Below are positions 1 through 8,204 of a stretch of 32,129 nucleotides of DNA, piece after piece (position 1 is the first letter of the stretch; each line of letters begins with the position of its first letter). The notes under the pieces are model-generated. The model had not been told where the DNA came from, ran no database searches, and saw only the letters and a list, made by a program, of their open reading frames with translations. Made by a program: the position numbers and the translations under genes. The DNA is taken from contig JAJYTO010000013.1 of the NCBI GenBank assembly GCA_021793015.1, positions 1 through 32,129 on the forward strand, written 5' to 3'. Source of the stretch: Bacillota bacterium. Its GTDB lineage: Bacteria > Bacillota > Bacilli > Alicyclobacillales > SLC66.

Positions 1-2739
1 AAAATAGTCCACGACTGAGGCCGGATAGTCAAACTCTCCGGCTCGCTCGCGCAGTTCTTCCGGCGTCAGTCGATTCTGCACCAGAAACAGTGCGAAGTCT
101 CCCACCATTTTGGAAGAAGGCGTCACCTTGACGATGTCGCCCAACATGTCGTTCACGTCTCTATACGCCCGCTTCACCTCGTCAAATCTGTCGCCAAGAC
201 CCAGGGATTCCGCCTGGCGCTGCAGATTCGTGTATTGTCCGCCGGGCATTTCATGCTCATATACGTCAGAAGCGCCCGCCTGCAATCCGCTGTCAAATGG
301 TCGATACAGTTCGCGGACGCGCGCAAAATATTCATTGATCACAGAGAGGCGCTTGATGTCAATGTGTGTGTCGCGCGAGGAGCCTGCGAATGCGGACGCC
401 ACGGCGGTCATGTTGGGCTGGGAAGTCAGCCCCGACATGGAACTGACGGCCACGTCCGCAATGTCCAGCCCCGCTTCCGCGCCCTTGATGACAGCGGCCA
501 CGCCCGTTGACGCCGTGTCATGCGTGTGCAGATGGATGGGAATGCCCACATGTTCCTTGAGCGCCCTGACAAGCTCATGGGCGGCGAACGGTTTGAGCAA
601 GCCGGCCATATCCTTGATCGCGATGATGTGGGCGCCTGCGCGCTCCAGTTCTTTGGCCAGCTCCACGTAGTAAGACAGCGTGAATTTTGTGCGCCGCGGG
701 TCCAGAATATCACCGGTGTAGCAGATGGCGGCTTCCGCGATTTTTCCATTCTCGCGCACGCGCTCGATGGATTTTCGCATATTGGGCAACCAGTTCAAGC
801 TGTCAAAGATCCGAAACACATCGATGCCGGCAAGCCCTGCCTCATCAATGAAATGAGTCACGACATTGTCGGGATAATTGCGATACCCGACCGCGTTCGC
901 GCCGCGCAACAGCATTTGAAACAAGATATTGGGGATTTTGGTCCGCAACCGCGACAGCCTCTCCCATGGGTCCTCTTTGAGAAAGCGCATCGACGTGTCA
1001 AATGTGGCCCCGCCCCACATCTCCAGTGAGAACAGGCCGGGCGTCTCATGCGCAATCATCTCGGCAATCTGCAACAGATCATAGGTGCGCACACGCGTGG
1101 CCAGCAGGGACTGGTGAGCGTCGCGCAGCGTCGTGTCAGTCAGCCAGAGGCGGCCATCCTGCTTCATGGTCTCAAGCAGCCCGTCGACGCCCTTTTGCAG
1201 AAACACATCGCGAGTGCCGGGAAGCGGTTTGTCAGACAGAGAGTACACCGGCAGTTCCGGCCATCTCACGGCCGGTTTCTTGGCGCCCGCCTTGACGCCC
1301 TCGCCGCCGTTCACACTGACCTCTGCGATATACTCCAGAAGTTTGTTGGCGCGGTCCTGCCGTCTCTTGAACACGAACAGTTCCGGATGAGTGTCAATGA
1401 GGTTCACCGTGTACTGGCCGTTCAGGAACTGCGGATGGCGGACCACGTTATCGAGGAAGGGAATATTGGTTTTCACGCCGCGTATGCGAAACTCGGCCAA
1501 CGCGCGACGCATCTTGGCCGTCGCCGATTCAAATGTCAAGGCCCACACGCACAGTTTCTCCAGCAGAGAATCGTAGTACGGAAGCACCCTTGCGCCGCTG
1601 TACCCGTTGCTGCCGTCAAGCCGCACGCCAAAGCCGCTCGCCGGACGATAGGCGATGATCCTGCCCGTGTCGGGCGTAAAATTGTTTTGCGGATCTTCTG
1701 TTGTCAGGCGACACTGGATCGCATATCCGCGCAGCGCAACATCCTCTTGTGAGCGAATGCCAATGGCGGGAGCAGAGAGTTCCATTCCCCCGGCGACGAG
1801 AATCTGCGCCTGCACGATATCGACGCCGGTCACCAGTTCAGTGACGGTGTGCTCCACCTGAACGCGCGGATTCACTTCGATAAAATAAAATTGGCCTTGC
1901 TTGTCCAAAAGAAACTCGACCGTGCCGGCATTGTAATACCCCGCGCTCTTCATGAGCGCCAGGGCGACCTCGCACACTCTGGCCCGCCCCTCTTCCGGCA
2001 GCATCGAGGGAGCGACTTCCACCACCTTTTGATGCCGCCGCTGAATCGAACAATCACGCTCGTATAAGTGAACGATATGACCGTGTCGATCTCCCAGAAT
2101 TTGCACTTCGATATGTTTTGCATCCTCTACAAGCTTCTCCACATATACACTGGCCGCGCCAAATGATGTTTGCGCCTCTGAACTGGCGCGGGCAAATGCT
2201 TCGCCCAACTCTTCATCGCTATGCACCACACGCATGCCGCGCCCGCCGCCGCCGCTTTGCGCTTTCAAAATGAGCGGATATCCATGCCGCGCCGCGAACT
2301 CATGCGCCTGTTCGACCGTCACTGCGCCATCGCTGCCCGGCACTACGGGCACGCCCGCCCTGATGGCCGCCTGGCGCGCGGCCGTCTTGTCTCCGAAGAG
2401 CGTGAGATGCTCAGCAGAGGGTCCGATGAAGACGATTCCCGCTTCCACGCAGGCGCGGGCAAAATCGGCGTTCTCGGACAAGAATCCATATCCAGGATGA
2501 ATCGCGTCGCACTCGTGCCGCTTTGCCAGTTCGATAATGCCGGAGATGTCCAGGTATGCCTCAATCGGCCCCTTCCCCGCCCCGACAAGATACGCTTCGT
2601 CCGCTTTGTACCGATGCAGAGACAGGCTGTCCTGTTCCGAGTATATGGCGACCGTCCGGATTCCGAGTTCCGTACACGCCCGGCACACGCGGATCGCGAT
2701 CTCACCGCGATTGGCAACTAAAATCTTGCGGAACTGCAC
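1..2739 (-). CDS. pyc: Pyruvate carboxylase, C-terminus cut by window edge
   Basis: This is a biotin-dependent enzyme that carboxylates pyruvate to oxaloacetate and so refills the TCA cycle. The ORF track misses it because it has no stop in the window. Reading down from GTG at 2739 gives 913 codons, starting VQFRKILVANRGEIAIRV, the classic biotin carboxylase N-terminus. A GAGGGGG Shine-Dalgarno lies about 8 nt upstream. The ATP-grasp glycine loop (SGGGGRGMRVV) is encoded near 2240-2265. The carboxyltransferase domain shows EMWGGATFD near 1010, the carbamylated-lysine motif AIKDMAG near 615 and the metal-binding HLHTHD near 530. Family members are about 1,145 residues, so the tail, including the biotinyl domain with its MKM lysine, should lie left of the window. 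Having both halves on one chain excludes separate acetyl-CoA carboxylase or oxaloacetate decarboxylase subunits. It is divergent from yceI. Confidence 0.96.
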   Translation of the reverse strand, partial: MQFRKILVANRGEIAIRVCRACTELGIRTVAIYSEQDSLSLHRYKADEAYLVGAGKGPIEAYLDISGIIELAKRHECDAIHPGYGFLSENADFARACVEAGIVFIGPSAEHLTLFGDKTAARQAAIRAGVPVVPGSDGAVTVEQAHEFAARHGYPLILKAQSGGGGRGMRVVHSDEELGEAFARASSEAQTSFGAASVYVEKLVEDAKHIEVQILGDRHGHIVHLYERDCSIQRRHQKVVEVAPSMLPEEGRARVCEVALALMKSAGYYNAGTVEFLLDKQGQFYFIEVNPRVQVEHTVTELVTGVDIVQAQILVAGGMELSAPAIGIRSQEDVALRGYAIQCRLTTEDPQNNFTPDTGRIIAYRPASGFGVRLDGSNGYSGARVLPYYDSLLEKLCVWALTFESATAKMRRALAEFRIRGVKTNIPFLDNVVRHPQFLNGQYTVNLIDTHPELFVFKRRQDRANKLLEYIAEVSVNGGEGVKAGAKKPAVRWPELPVYSLSDKPLPGTRDVFLQKGVDGLLETMKQDGRLWLTDTTLRDAHQSLLATRVRTYDLLQIAEMIAHETPGLFSLEMWGGATFDTSMRFLKEDPWERLSRLRTKIPNILFQMLLRGANAVGYRNYPDNVVTHFIDEAGLAGIDVFRIFDSLNWLPNMRKSIERVRENGKIAEAAICYTGDILDPRRTKFTLSYYVELAKELERAGAHIIAIKDMAGLLKPFAAHELVRALKEHVGIPIHLHTHDTASTGVAAVIKGAEAGLDIADVAVSSMSGLTSQPNMTAVASAFAGSSRDTHIDIKRLSVINEYFARVRELYRPFDSGLQAGASDVYEHEMPGGQYTNLQRQAESLGLGDRFDEVKRAYRDVNDMLGDIVKVTPSSKMVGDFALFLVQNRLTPEELRERAGEFDYPASVVDYF

Positions 2740-2813
2740 GGTTCGTCCCCCTCTGTGAGCGCCCTGCGGCCCATGGCCGCCTGTGGCCCGCCGATTATCC
2801 CTATTCAGATGCT

Positions 2814-2819
2814 ATTGTA
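2814..2819 (-). promoter_or_regulatory. Candidate extended -10 promoter of pyc
   Basis: On the minus strand the sequence reads TGATACAAT, an extended -10 (TGnTACAAT) about 75 nt upstream of the pyc GTG. No good -35 hexamer sits 16-18 nt further up, so the call rests on the extended -10 alone. The rest of the 2740-3000 gap is GC-rich and shows no gene. Confidence 0.35.
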
Positions 2820-2999
2820 TCACAATCATGAACCTTCCCCGGCCTAAGCAAGCCCAGAACAAAGACAAGAGCCAAAAGACAGTCCGCAGGAAGTTTACCC
2901 CGTTCACCGCCCCCCGCGCGCGCCGGCCGCGGCCGCGATCCCATCCGATCTCGTTCCTTCCGCTCTGAACCGTATCATGTCCTGATTATATCGCGCGAA

Positions 3000-3026
3000 A
3001 AATATCAAGTTACTTACTTGATATTT
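3000..3026. promoter_or_regulatory. Perfect 11-bp inverted repeat, candidate operator for yceI
   Basis: AAATATCAAGT, a 5-nt spacer (TACTT), then ACTTGATATTT is a perfect palindrome in an AT-rich patch. It overlaps the predicted -35 (TTGATA, 3018-3023) of the yceI promoter. This is typical placement for a dimeric repressor of the MarR, HxlR or TetR type. No regulator gene lies beside it, so the binding protein is unknown. Confidence 0.55.
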
Positions 3027-3047
3027 GTACCTTTCATATTGTAATAT
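3018..3047 (+). promoter_or_regulatory. Probable sigma-A promoter of yceI
   Basis: TTGATA (3018-3023), an 18-nt spacer and TAATAT (3042-3047) match a vegetative promoter. The start site would be near 3054, giving a leader of about 70 nt before the AGGAGG Shine-Dalgarno. The palindrome at 3000-3026 covers its -35. Confidence 0.55.
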
Positions 3048-3126
3048 AAATGTGGCGCAGTCAACGGGAATGTATTGACGTGTCGCAATTCGTTTTACAT
3101 ACACCATACCCCAGGAGGTTGACAAG

Positions 3127-3660
3127 ATGGCTGTTTCCAATTGGACGCTTGACGAAGCGCACAGCAGTGTAGGCTTCACCGTCCGTCACATGATGATCTC
3201 AAATGTTCGCGGCTACTTTACCAGGTTCACCACAACGGTGACCGCCGATCCGGACAATCTCGCCACGGCCAACATTGCGGTCAGCATCGACCCGACCAGC
3301 ATCGACACTCGCAATGAACAACGCGATGGTCATCTCCGTTCCGCTGACTTTTTCGATGCAGAGAATCACCCGAAGATTGCGTTTCAAAGTTCCAGACTGC
3401 AAAGCGCAGGCGATGGGCAGCACAAACTGGAAGGTGATTTGACGATTCGCGGCGTGACCAAACCGCTGACGCTCGAATGTGAAATCATGGGCCCCGCCAA
3501 GGACCCCTGGGGCAACGACCGGATCGGCGTGACTGCCGCCGGGAAACTGGACCGCAGCGACTTCGGTTTGACATACAATTCGGTGCTGGAAACCGGCGGA
3601 GTTTTGATTGGGGACACGATCAAACTGAACATCGAGATGGAATTCGTAAAGCAGGCCTGA
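3127..3660 (+). CDS. YceI-family protein
   Basis: A 177-residue protein that is a YceI-like domain over its whole length. It begins with the family's WTLDEAHSSVGFTVRHMMISNVRG and carries the later signatures DGHLRSADFFD and LTIRGVTKPLTLE. The fold is a lipocalin-like beta-barrel that in characterised members binds a polyisoprenoid or amphiphilic ligand. The physiological role is usually unclear, though stress roles are reported. There is no signal peptide, so it should be cytoplasmic, unlike the periplasmic E. coli protein. ATG 3127 follows AGGAGG at the normal distance. It appears to be a single-gene unit with its own promoter and operator-like palindrome, divergent from pyc. Confidence 0.9.
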   Translation: MAVSNWTLDEAHSSVGFTVRHMMISNVRGYFTRFTTTVTADPDNLATANIAVSIDPTSIDTRNEQRDGHLRSADFFDAENHPKIAFQSSRLQSAGDGQHKLEGDLTIRGVTKPLTLECEIMGPAKDPWGNDRIGVTAAGKLDRSDFGLTYNSVLETGGVLIGDTIKLNIEMEFVKQA

Positions 3661-3780
3661 CACAAGACCCGCGTGTCGGCAGCAAAAAAAGCGCTCTGAA
3701 CCTCCCCGGAGGCTTTGACCGGGGCATTGCGCCGGGGGCTTTACAGCCCTTTCGGACAAAAGTGCAAAGAAGCTTTGCCA

Positions 3781-3812
3781 GAGGCCATCCTCCATACACT
3801 GGGGATGGCCTC
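3781..3812. repeat. 10-bp perfect hairpin between yceI and ecsA
   Basis: GAGGCCATCC, a 12-nt loop and GGATGGCCTC form a perfect stem. It is not followed by a T-run, so intrinsic termination of yceI is doubtful. It lies 45 nt upstream of the ecsA -10. Nothing else recognisable fills the 3661-3924 gap. Confidence 0.5.
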
Positions 3813-3858
3813 ATTGGCGTTAAATTCCAAGAGACTTTCGAAATTCCGTTCAGATATA

Positions 3859-3867
3859 TGTTACAAT
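3859..3867 (+). promoter_or_regulatory. Extended -10 promoter of ecsAB
   Basis: TGTTACAAT is a full extended -10 element (TGn plus TACAAT) in an AT-rich stretch, 57 nt upstream of the chosen ecsA start. The -35 region is weak. The same TGTTACAAT occurs upstream of glk. Confidence 0.5.
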
Positions 3868-3924
3868 AAATTTTATCCAAGCCAGAAGATGCGTAGGACG
3901 TCGACAGAAAGGCAGAGTGGCCGC

Positions 3925-4665
3925 ATGCTATCTCTGGAGAGAGTCTGCGTGGCAAAGGAGGAACGGGCGATCCTGCGCGATGTCTCCTTCGCCGTTGCAG
4001 CCGGCTCGATTCACGGACTGATCGGGCGCAACGGCGCAGGCAAAAGCACCACTGTGCGCGCCATTCTGGGCCTGCAACCGCTGAATTCAGGAACAATCCG
4101 GGTTCTTGGCCGCACATTGGCGGAAGATGCAGCGACGTACAAATCCCCGCTCGCTTACATTCCAGAACTTCCGATGCTGTACCAGGGACTCACAGTGACC
4201 GAGTATCTGCAGTTTACCGCGATGGCCTATGACGTTCCCGAAGCGGAGTTTCACAAGCGCCTGCCACTGCTGCTTGAGCGGTTTGACATGGCGGCGCACG
4301 CCCATGACATCCCGCTGCGCTTCTCCAAAGGAATGCGGCAGAAGATGAATGTGATGGCAGCCCTCATGCATGATGGACGCGTGTTTGTGGTGGATGAACC
4401 CTTCAATGGGCTGGACCCGCTCGCCATCCGCGCGCTCAAAGAAGAACTGCGAGCCGTCGCCGATCACGACGGATGCGTTCTGTTGACCACACACGCACTC
4501 GACATTGCGGAGGCGATGTGCGATTCCTTCACCGTGTTGGAACAGGGTCAGGTGCTGACCACCGGAAACGGCGCACAGATACGCGACGAATTCGGCGTTC
4601 CCGAGGGCAGTTCTCTGGAAGATGTATACATGAAAGTGTTGGGCAGACGCGGGGAGAATTCATGA
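3925..4665 (+). CDS. ecsA: ABC transporter ATP-binding protein, EcsA-like
   Basis: The ATPase subunit of the Ecs ABC transporter. It energises EcsB in the membrane. In Bacillus the pair affects secretion, intramembrane proteolysis by RasP and competence, but the substrate is not firmly known. From ATG 3925 it is 246 residues, the usual EcsA length. Visible motifs are Walker A GRNGAGKS (34-41), a Q-loop region reading YIPELP with Glu where most ABC proteins have Gln (also typical of EcsA as I recall it), signature FSKGMRQK (133-140), Walker B VFVVDEP (153-159) and switch His190. The ORF-track start at 3715 adds 70 non-homologous residues and would lie upstream of the promoter. The stop overlaps the ecsB start as ATGA, indicating translational coupling. 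Confidence 0.88.
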   Translation: MLSLERVCVAKEERAILRDVSFAVAAGSIHGLIGRNGAGKSTTVRAILGLQPLNSGTIRVLGRTLAEDAATYKSPLAYIPELPMLYQGLTVTEYLQFTAMAYDVPEAEFHKRLPLLLERFDMAAHAHDIPLRFSKGMRQKMNVMAALMHDGRVFVVDEPFNGLDPLAIRALKEELRAVADHDGCVLLTTHALDIAEAMCDSFTVLEQGQVLTTGNGAQIRDEFGVPEGSSLEDVYMKVLGRRGENS

Positions 4666-6212
4666 AACGGCGAGCAAAAGACCCAGCCCTGAGCCGCAAG
4701 ACAACAGACAGGACGGCGGCTGCGCCGCCTGGCTATGAGTTGGGCCCTGCGGCCATTGTGCGCCAGGCGCGATTCGCCCGCAGGCGGTTGTTTGATCTGC
4801 ATCTGCGGCGTCTGATCGACACGTCCAGTGTTTTCACGGCGCTCCTGGCCCTGACCGTGGCCGTCCTGTGGACTCAGGGACATCTGCAAGACATGGCGAC
4901 GCTTCCGGGAGCAGCGGCGATGTTGCGTTCCCTGACCACTCTGCTGTTTGCAGTGGCGTTATTGGCCGACTCCGCGAAGGTATGGGTGCGGCCCAGCCCG
5001 GCGATCTGGCCGGAACCAGGCGATGTGGTGACGCTGTCAGGAGCCCCTGCCCTGACAACCGCGGTGACGCGCCCGTTGCGTCTGCGCGCACTCGCCTATT
5101 CGCTGCTTTGGCGCTGGCCTGCAACGCTTTTATTGGCGTTTATCATCAGCGGTTATGAGACAATCACTCCGTTTGGGTTGGCGGCGGCTCTCATCTTCGT
5201 GACCGCGCACGCCTACTTGAGAGAGTCGATTGGCTGGCGAAGGTTTCACCGTCATGCCCGTCGCGCGGAGCACAGACAGACAAAATGGCGACGATCGCAA
5301 CCGGGGCGCGCCAATCAGGACGATCCGATCGACTGGACGGCGTTTGCACGCCATGGCGACATTCACCTGGAAACATGGGAAGCGCTCAGCATTGGGCAAT
5401 TGCACCTGTTGCCAGCGGCAAAACGCTTGCGTTCCGGACCGTATTCCCCAACGAACACCACCATGGGCGCCATGGGCGGGCGCTCATCCGGACAAAGAGA
5501 CCTGCCGCAATCGCCGACGGCAGCAGGGGCTCAGCCATCCAAGACTCGAAACTACTCCCCAACCGGCCGCAACATGCGCTACAGCCTGCGTCTGCCGCTG
5601 CTCTCCTACGCAGCCGTCCAGCTTGATCGAACGCGGGCGCATTACCTGTTGATGGGAGCCATGGTTATCGGGGTTCTCGTCATCCACAATGTGTCTGCGC
5701 TCGGAAGCGCTCTGTATGCAGGCATGAGTCAAGTCCTGATCGTCTGGCTCCTCACGTCTGCGGCGCTGCGCGAACAGCACGCTCTCCCCTGGCTGGCGTT
5801 ATTCCCCTGGCGCCCGGAACGGATGCGGGCACAGGTGTTTGTCGGTGGACTCGCGGTCGTACTGGCACAGGTTCTGGTATTTACGTTGTTCGCGATACAA
5901 AGCGGATCCGCCAACGCGGGCGAGCTCGCGGCAGGGCTGCTTGTCCTGGGTCTGGTCGAGACGGAACTCGCAACCAGAGGGGCGCTTGCAGGTCGCTCGC
6001 GCATGGAGTGGAATGTGTTGCTTGGCTTGCTGCCATGGCTCGGACAAATGCTCATATCAATCTGGCGGGAACCTTTCATTCACCTTGCATGGCTGCAGCA
6101 GGGCGCTGCGGGCGGTTGGACGCTGACCGCGGCGGTCTGCGCCGTGATCATGCTCGCGCGAATTCGGCAATGGCTCGCGCTGCTTCGGGCGGTATATAAA
6201 CTGCTGTCATAA
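4662..6212 (+). CDS. ecsB: ABC transporter permease, EcsB-like, enlarged
   Basis: The membrane subunit partner of EcsA. The true start is ATG 4662, overlapping the ecsA stop and preceded by GGGGAG; the longer ORF-track start lies inside ecsA in another frame. The product is 516 residues. An N-terminal basic stretch (RQARFARRRLFDLHLRRL) is followed by hydrophobic segments near residues 50-65, 85-105, 150-165 and 170-185. Then comes a long hydrophilic region of about 130 residues rich in Arg, Gln, Ser and Pro, and then six or so more hydrophobic helices to the C-terminus. Known EcsB proteins are about 400 residues, so the extra length is largely this polar central loop. Identification rests on position after ecsA, topology and the N-terminal pattern; sequence similarity is weaker than for EcsA. 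Confidence 0.75.
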   Translation: MKRRAKDPALSRKTTDRTAAAPPGYELGPAAIVRQARFARRRLFDLHLRRLIDTSSVFTALLALTVAVLWTQGHLQDMATLPGAAAMLRSLTTLLFAVALLADSAKVWVRPSPAIWPEPGDVVTLSGAPALTTAVTRPLRLRALAYSLLWRWPATLLLAFIISGYETITPFGLAAALIFVTAHAYLRESIGWRRFHRHARRAEHRQTKWRRSQPGRANQDDPIDWTAFARHGDIHLETWEALSIGQLHLLPAAKRLRSGPYSPTNTTMGAMGGRSSGQRDLPQSPTAAGAQPSKTRNYSPTGRNMRYSLRLPLLSYAAVQLDRTRAHYLLMGAMVIGVLVIHNVSALGSALYAGMSQVLIVWLLTSAALREQHALPWLALFPWRPERMRAQVFVGGLAVVLAQVLVFTLFAIQSGSANAGELAAGLLVLGLVETELATRGALAGRSRMEWNVLLGLLPWLGQMLISIWREPFIHLAWLQQGAAGGWTLTAAVCAVIMLARIRQWLALLRAVYKLLS

Positions 6213-6222
6213 CGCGGTGATC

Positions 6223-6250
6223 TGAATGGGAATGCATACACCCCCATTCA
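6223..6250. terminator. Possible hairpin between convergent ecsB and niaR
   Basis: TGAATGGG and CCCATTCA, separated by 12 nt, can form an 8-bp stem just after the ecsB stop. There is no T-tract on either side, so it is at best a weak terminator for the convergent gene pair. Confidence 0.3.
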
Positions 6251-6318
6251 CGTGGAATCGATCTGTCGCAATCCGCGCAGCGCGCGACAACCGCTCCGCC
6301 TGACGCATCACGCCCGGC

Positions 6319-6376
6319 GCGGCATCATGACACGAACAGCGCCCGATGCGGCATCGCGACACGGACAACGCCCGAC
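6319..6376. repeat. Two tandem 29-bp imperfect repeats
   Basis: Positions 6319-6347 and 6348-6376 are head-to-tail copies of a 29-bp unit starting GCGGCATC and ending ACGCCCGA or GCGCCCGA, with about five mismatches. They end ten bases before the niaR stop, in the non-coding gap between convergent genes. Confidence 0.7.
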
Positions 6377-6385
6377 GGCGGCCGC

Positions 6386-6910
6386 TCAGCGTTCGTCCAA
6401 AATGATAAACCCTTTGTGAAGGAGGTTCTGCACCGCCTCGTCGATCGCCGTTTCCTCCCTGGCGGCGAGCGTATGCCGATGGACGCCGCCAGACAGACTG
6501 AGCAAAAGGGGAGCGGCGTATTCCCGCACCGACTTGGTGAACGCCAGCACATCGCGGCGTGAGCTGAACATGAGACTGGCCACGAATTCGCCATAGATCG
6601 GATGATCTACGGAGACGTCCAGCACCTCAATGCCAGCATCCACAAGCGTCAGCAACTCCTCCTCCGTTTTCTCCGGCGTATGCCGAATCGTCAGAACCCG
6701 GAAAACGCGCTCTGTTCTCTGATGCGGATGCTGTTTCGGTTGAAAATACCCCTGCGGCGTCGCCACGATCGCGAACCCTTTGGCGCGCAAGACAGCGATA
6801 TCCTTGACAATCACCTGCCTCGTTACGCCAAAGCGCCGCGCGAGATCAGCCCCAGTGATCGGTTCTTCGCCCTCGCCAAGGATGTTGATCAACGCCTCTC
6901 GCCGGTCCAC
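6386..6910 (-). CDS. niaR: NiaR-type transcriptional repressor of NAD/niacin genes
   Basis: A 174-residue cytoplasmic DNA-binding protein. Residues 1-60 are an HTH_11 winged helix (DRREALINIL...ADLARRFGVTRQVIVKDIAVLR), and the rest is a 3H domain, named for conserved histidines that bind a metal and help sense nicotinic acid. Visible histidines include those in TIRHTPE, VDHPIYGE and GGVHRHTLAA. Known NiaR (B. subtilis YrxA) represses NAD biosynthesis and niacin uptake when niacin is present. The start is GTG with GAGGTGA upstream. It lies about 20 nt after the peptidase stop, so the two genes are probably co-transcribed. No NAD biosynthesis gene is in the window, so its targets are elsewhere. 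Confidence 0.9.
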   Translation of the reverse strand: MDRREALINILGEGEEPITGADLARRFGVTRQVIVKDIAVLRAKGFAIVATPQGYFQPKQHPHQRTERVFRVLTIRHTPEKTEEELLTLVDAGIEVLDVSVDHPIYGEFVASLMFSSRRDVLAFTKSVREYAAPLLLSLSGGVHRHTLAAREETAIDEAVQNLLHKGFIILDER

Positions 6911-6932
6911 CGGCCACTCACCTCGCCCCCGG

Positions 6933-8018
6933 TCAGATCACAATCAGTTCACGAGTAAACTGAGTCAGGATCTCCGCTCCGCTTTCTGTCACCAAGATAT
7001 CGTCTTCGATGCGCACCCCAAATCGCTCAGGAAGGTAGACGCCTGGCTCAATGGTGAACACCATGCCCGGGAGCAGCGTTACATCGCTGCCCTGAACGAT
7101 ACTCGGGTGCTCATGGACATCAAGTCCCAGACCGTGTCCTGTTCGGTGGGTGAAATACTCCCCTAAACCAGCTTCTGCGATCATGTCACGGGCGATTCGA
7201 TCGATGTCAGCCACGGCCATTCCCGGACCGACAGCCGCCGCTGCGGCCGCCTGCGCCTTCTTCACCACCCCGTAGACGCGCTTTGCATCCGCTGCCGGCT
7301 CGCCAAATGCCACCGTTCGCGTCGTATCGGCCGCATACCCGAACTGGCGGGCTCCGTAGTCCAGCACAACGAGTTCCCCCTGCTGGATCTTCCGATCCGT
7401 CGGACCGCCGTGCGGCAACGCGCCGCGCGGACCAGAACCGACGATCGTGCCGAACGGAACTCCGGCAGATCCCAATCTGCGCATCTGATACTCCAGTTCC
7501 GCCGCCACTTCGAGTTCAGACATGCCCACCCGCAACAAAGGGATCGTGGACGCAAGCGCATCGTCCACGATCTTCGCGGCCGCCCGAATCAGGCGGATCT
7601 CATCCTGATCCTTGCGCACGCGCAGAGACATGACAACATCGTCGCCGGGCAGAAGAACGCATCCCAATTCACGGAGATGGTCGGCCTCAAACAAACGCAT
7701 CTGACCCTTTTCAACGCCCACCCGACTGTTTTCGCGAATACCCAGAGCGCGCGCGAACTCCTGAACGGCCGCCTGCGGCCCCGCCGCATCTTCGTACGCG
7801 CAGATGGTTCCATACTTCACGCCGGCCGCGGCGCTGGCCTCCAGACGCGGAAGCAGCAGGGCGACTCTTCCGTCCTGCCCCAGACCCAGCAGTGTCAGCC
7901 GTTCACTCTGATGTGCGCCAAGTCCGGTCAGATAGCGAAAACTGGCCCCCGGCGCAAACACCATGTGCGTCAGGCCGCGTTGCTGCAACGATGACGGCAA
8001 ACGCGCCAAGCGTTCCAT
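6933..8018 (-). CDS. M24 family Xaa-Pro aminopeptidase/dipeptidase
   Basis: A metallopeptidase that removes the residue before proline from peptides, acting in the cytoplasm in peptide turnover. ATG 8018 is chosen because GGGGAG sits 8 nt upstream; the ORF-track GTG three codons earlier has its SD abutting the start. The protein is 361 residues, usual for this family. Residues 1-130 form the creatinase-like N-terminal domain and the rest is the pita-bread catalytic domain. All five metal ligands are present: Asp220 in VLDYGA, Asp231 in ADTTRT, His295 in HRTGHGLG, Glu324 in FTIEPGVY and Glu338 in RIEDDI. It precedes niaR closely. Whether it acts as aminopeptidase P or prolidase cannot be told from sequence alone. 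Confidence 0.9.
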   Translation of the reverse strand: MERLARLPSSLQQRGLTHMVFAPGASFRYLTGLGAHQSERLTLLGLGQDGRVALLLPRLEASAAAGVKYGTICAYEDAAGPQAAVQEFARALGIRENSRVGVEKGQMRLFEADHLRELGCVLLPGDDVVMSLRVRKDQDEIRLIRAAAKIVDDALASTIPLLRVGMSELEVAAELEYQMRRLGSAGVPFGTIVGSGPRGALPHGGPTDRKIQQGELVVLDYGARQFGYAADTTRTVAFGEPAADAKRVYGVVKKAQAAAAAAVGPGMAVADIDRIARDMIAEAGLGEYFTHRTGHGLGLDVHEHPSIVQGSDVTLLPGMVFTIEPGVYLPERFGVRIEDDILVTESGAEILTQFTRELIVI

Positions 8019-8059
8019 ACGATCCACTCCCCAAGATCATTTATTACGAGAAGTTGTTC

Positions 8060-8124
8060 AAAAAGGGGTCAGAACCCCCGGCGCATTGCCGCGCCAGCGC
8101 CAAGGGGAGTTCTGACCCCTTTTT
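8060..8124. repeat. REPIN-like nested palindrome, GGGGTCAGAAC type
   Basis: Perfect 16-bp outer arms AAAAAGGGGTCAGAAC and GTTCTGACCCCTTTTT enclose further complementary stretches (CCCC with GGGG, GGCGC with GCGCC), so the 65 bp fold into one hairpin. It fills the gap between the M6 protease stop and the peptidase start. The T-run on each strand could also make it a bidirectional terminator. A smaller near-palindrome (GCTTCC-G-GGAAGC) follows at about 8145. Confidence 0.8.
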
Positions 8125-8204
8125 ATACGGCAACTTGCCTGCCGCTTCCGGGAAGCTGCCATAGCTGGCGGTGGCCGTCAGGCCATGTTGGTTTTGAACA
8201 GGCA

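Noticed and set aside
110-2721. Many plus- and minus-frame ORFs at the left end
   Set aside because: They are shadows of the pyruvate carboxylase gene, which is open across the window edge and so absent from the ORF track.
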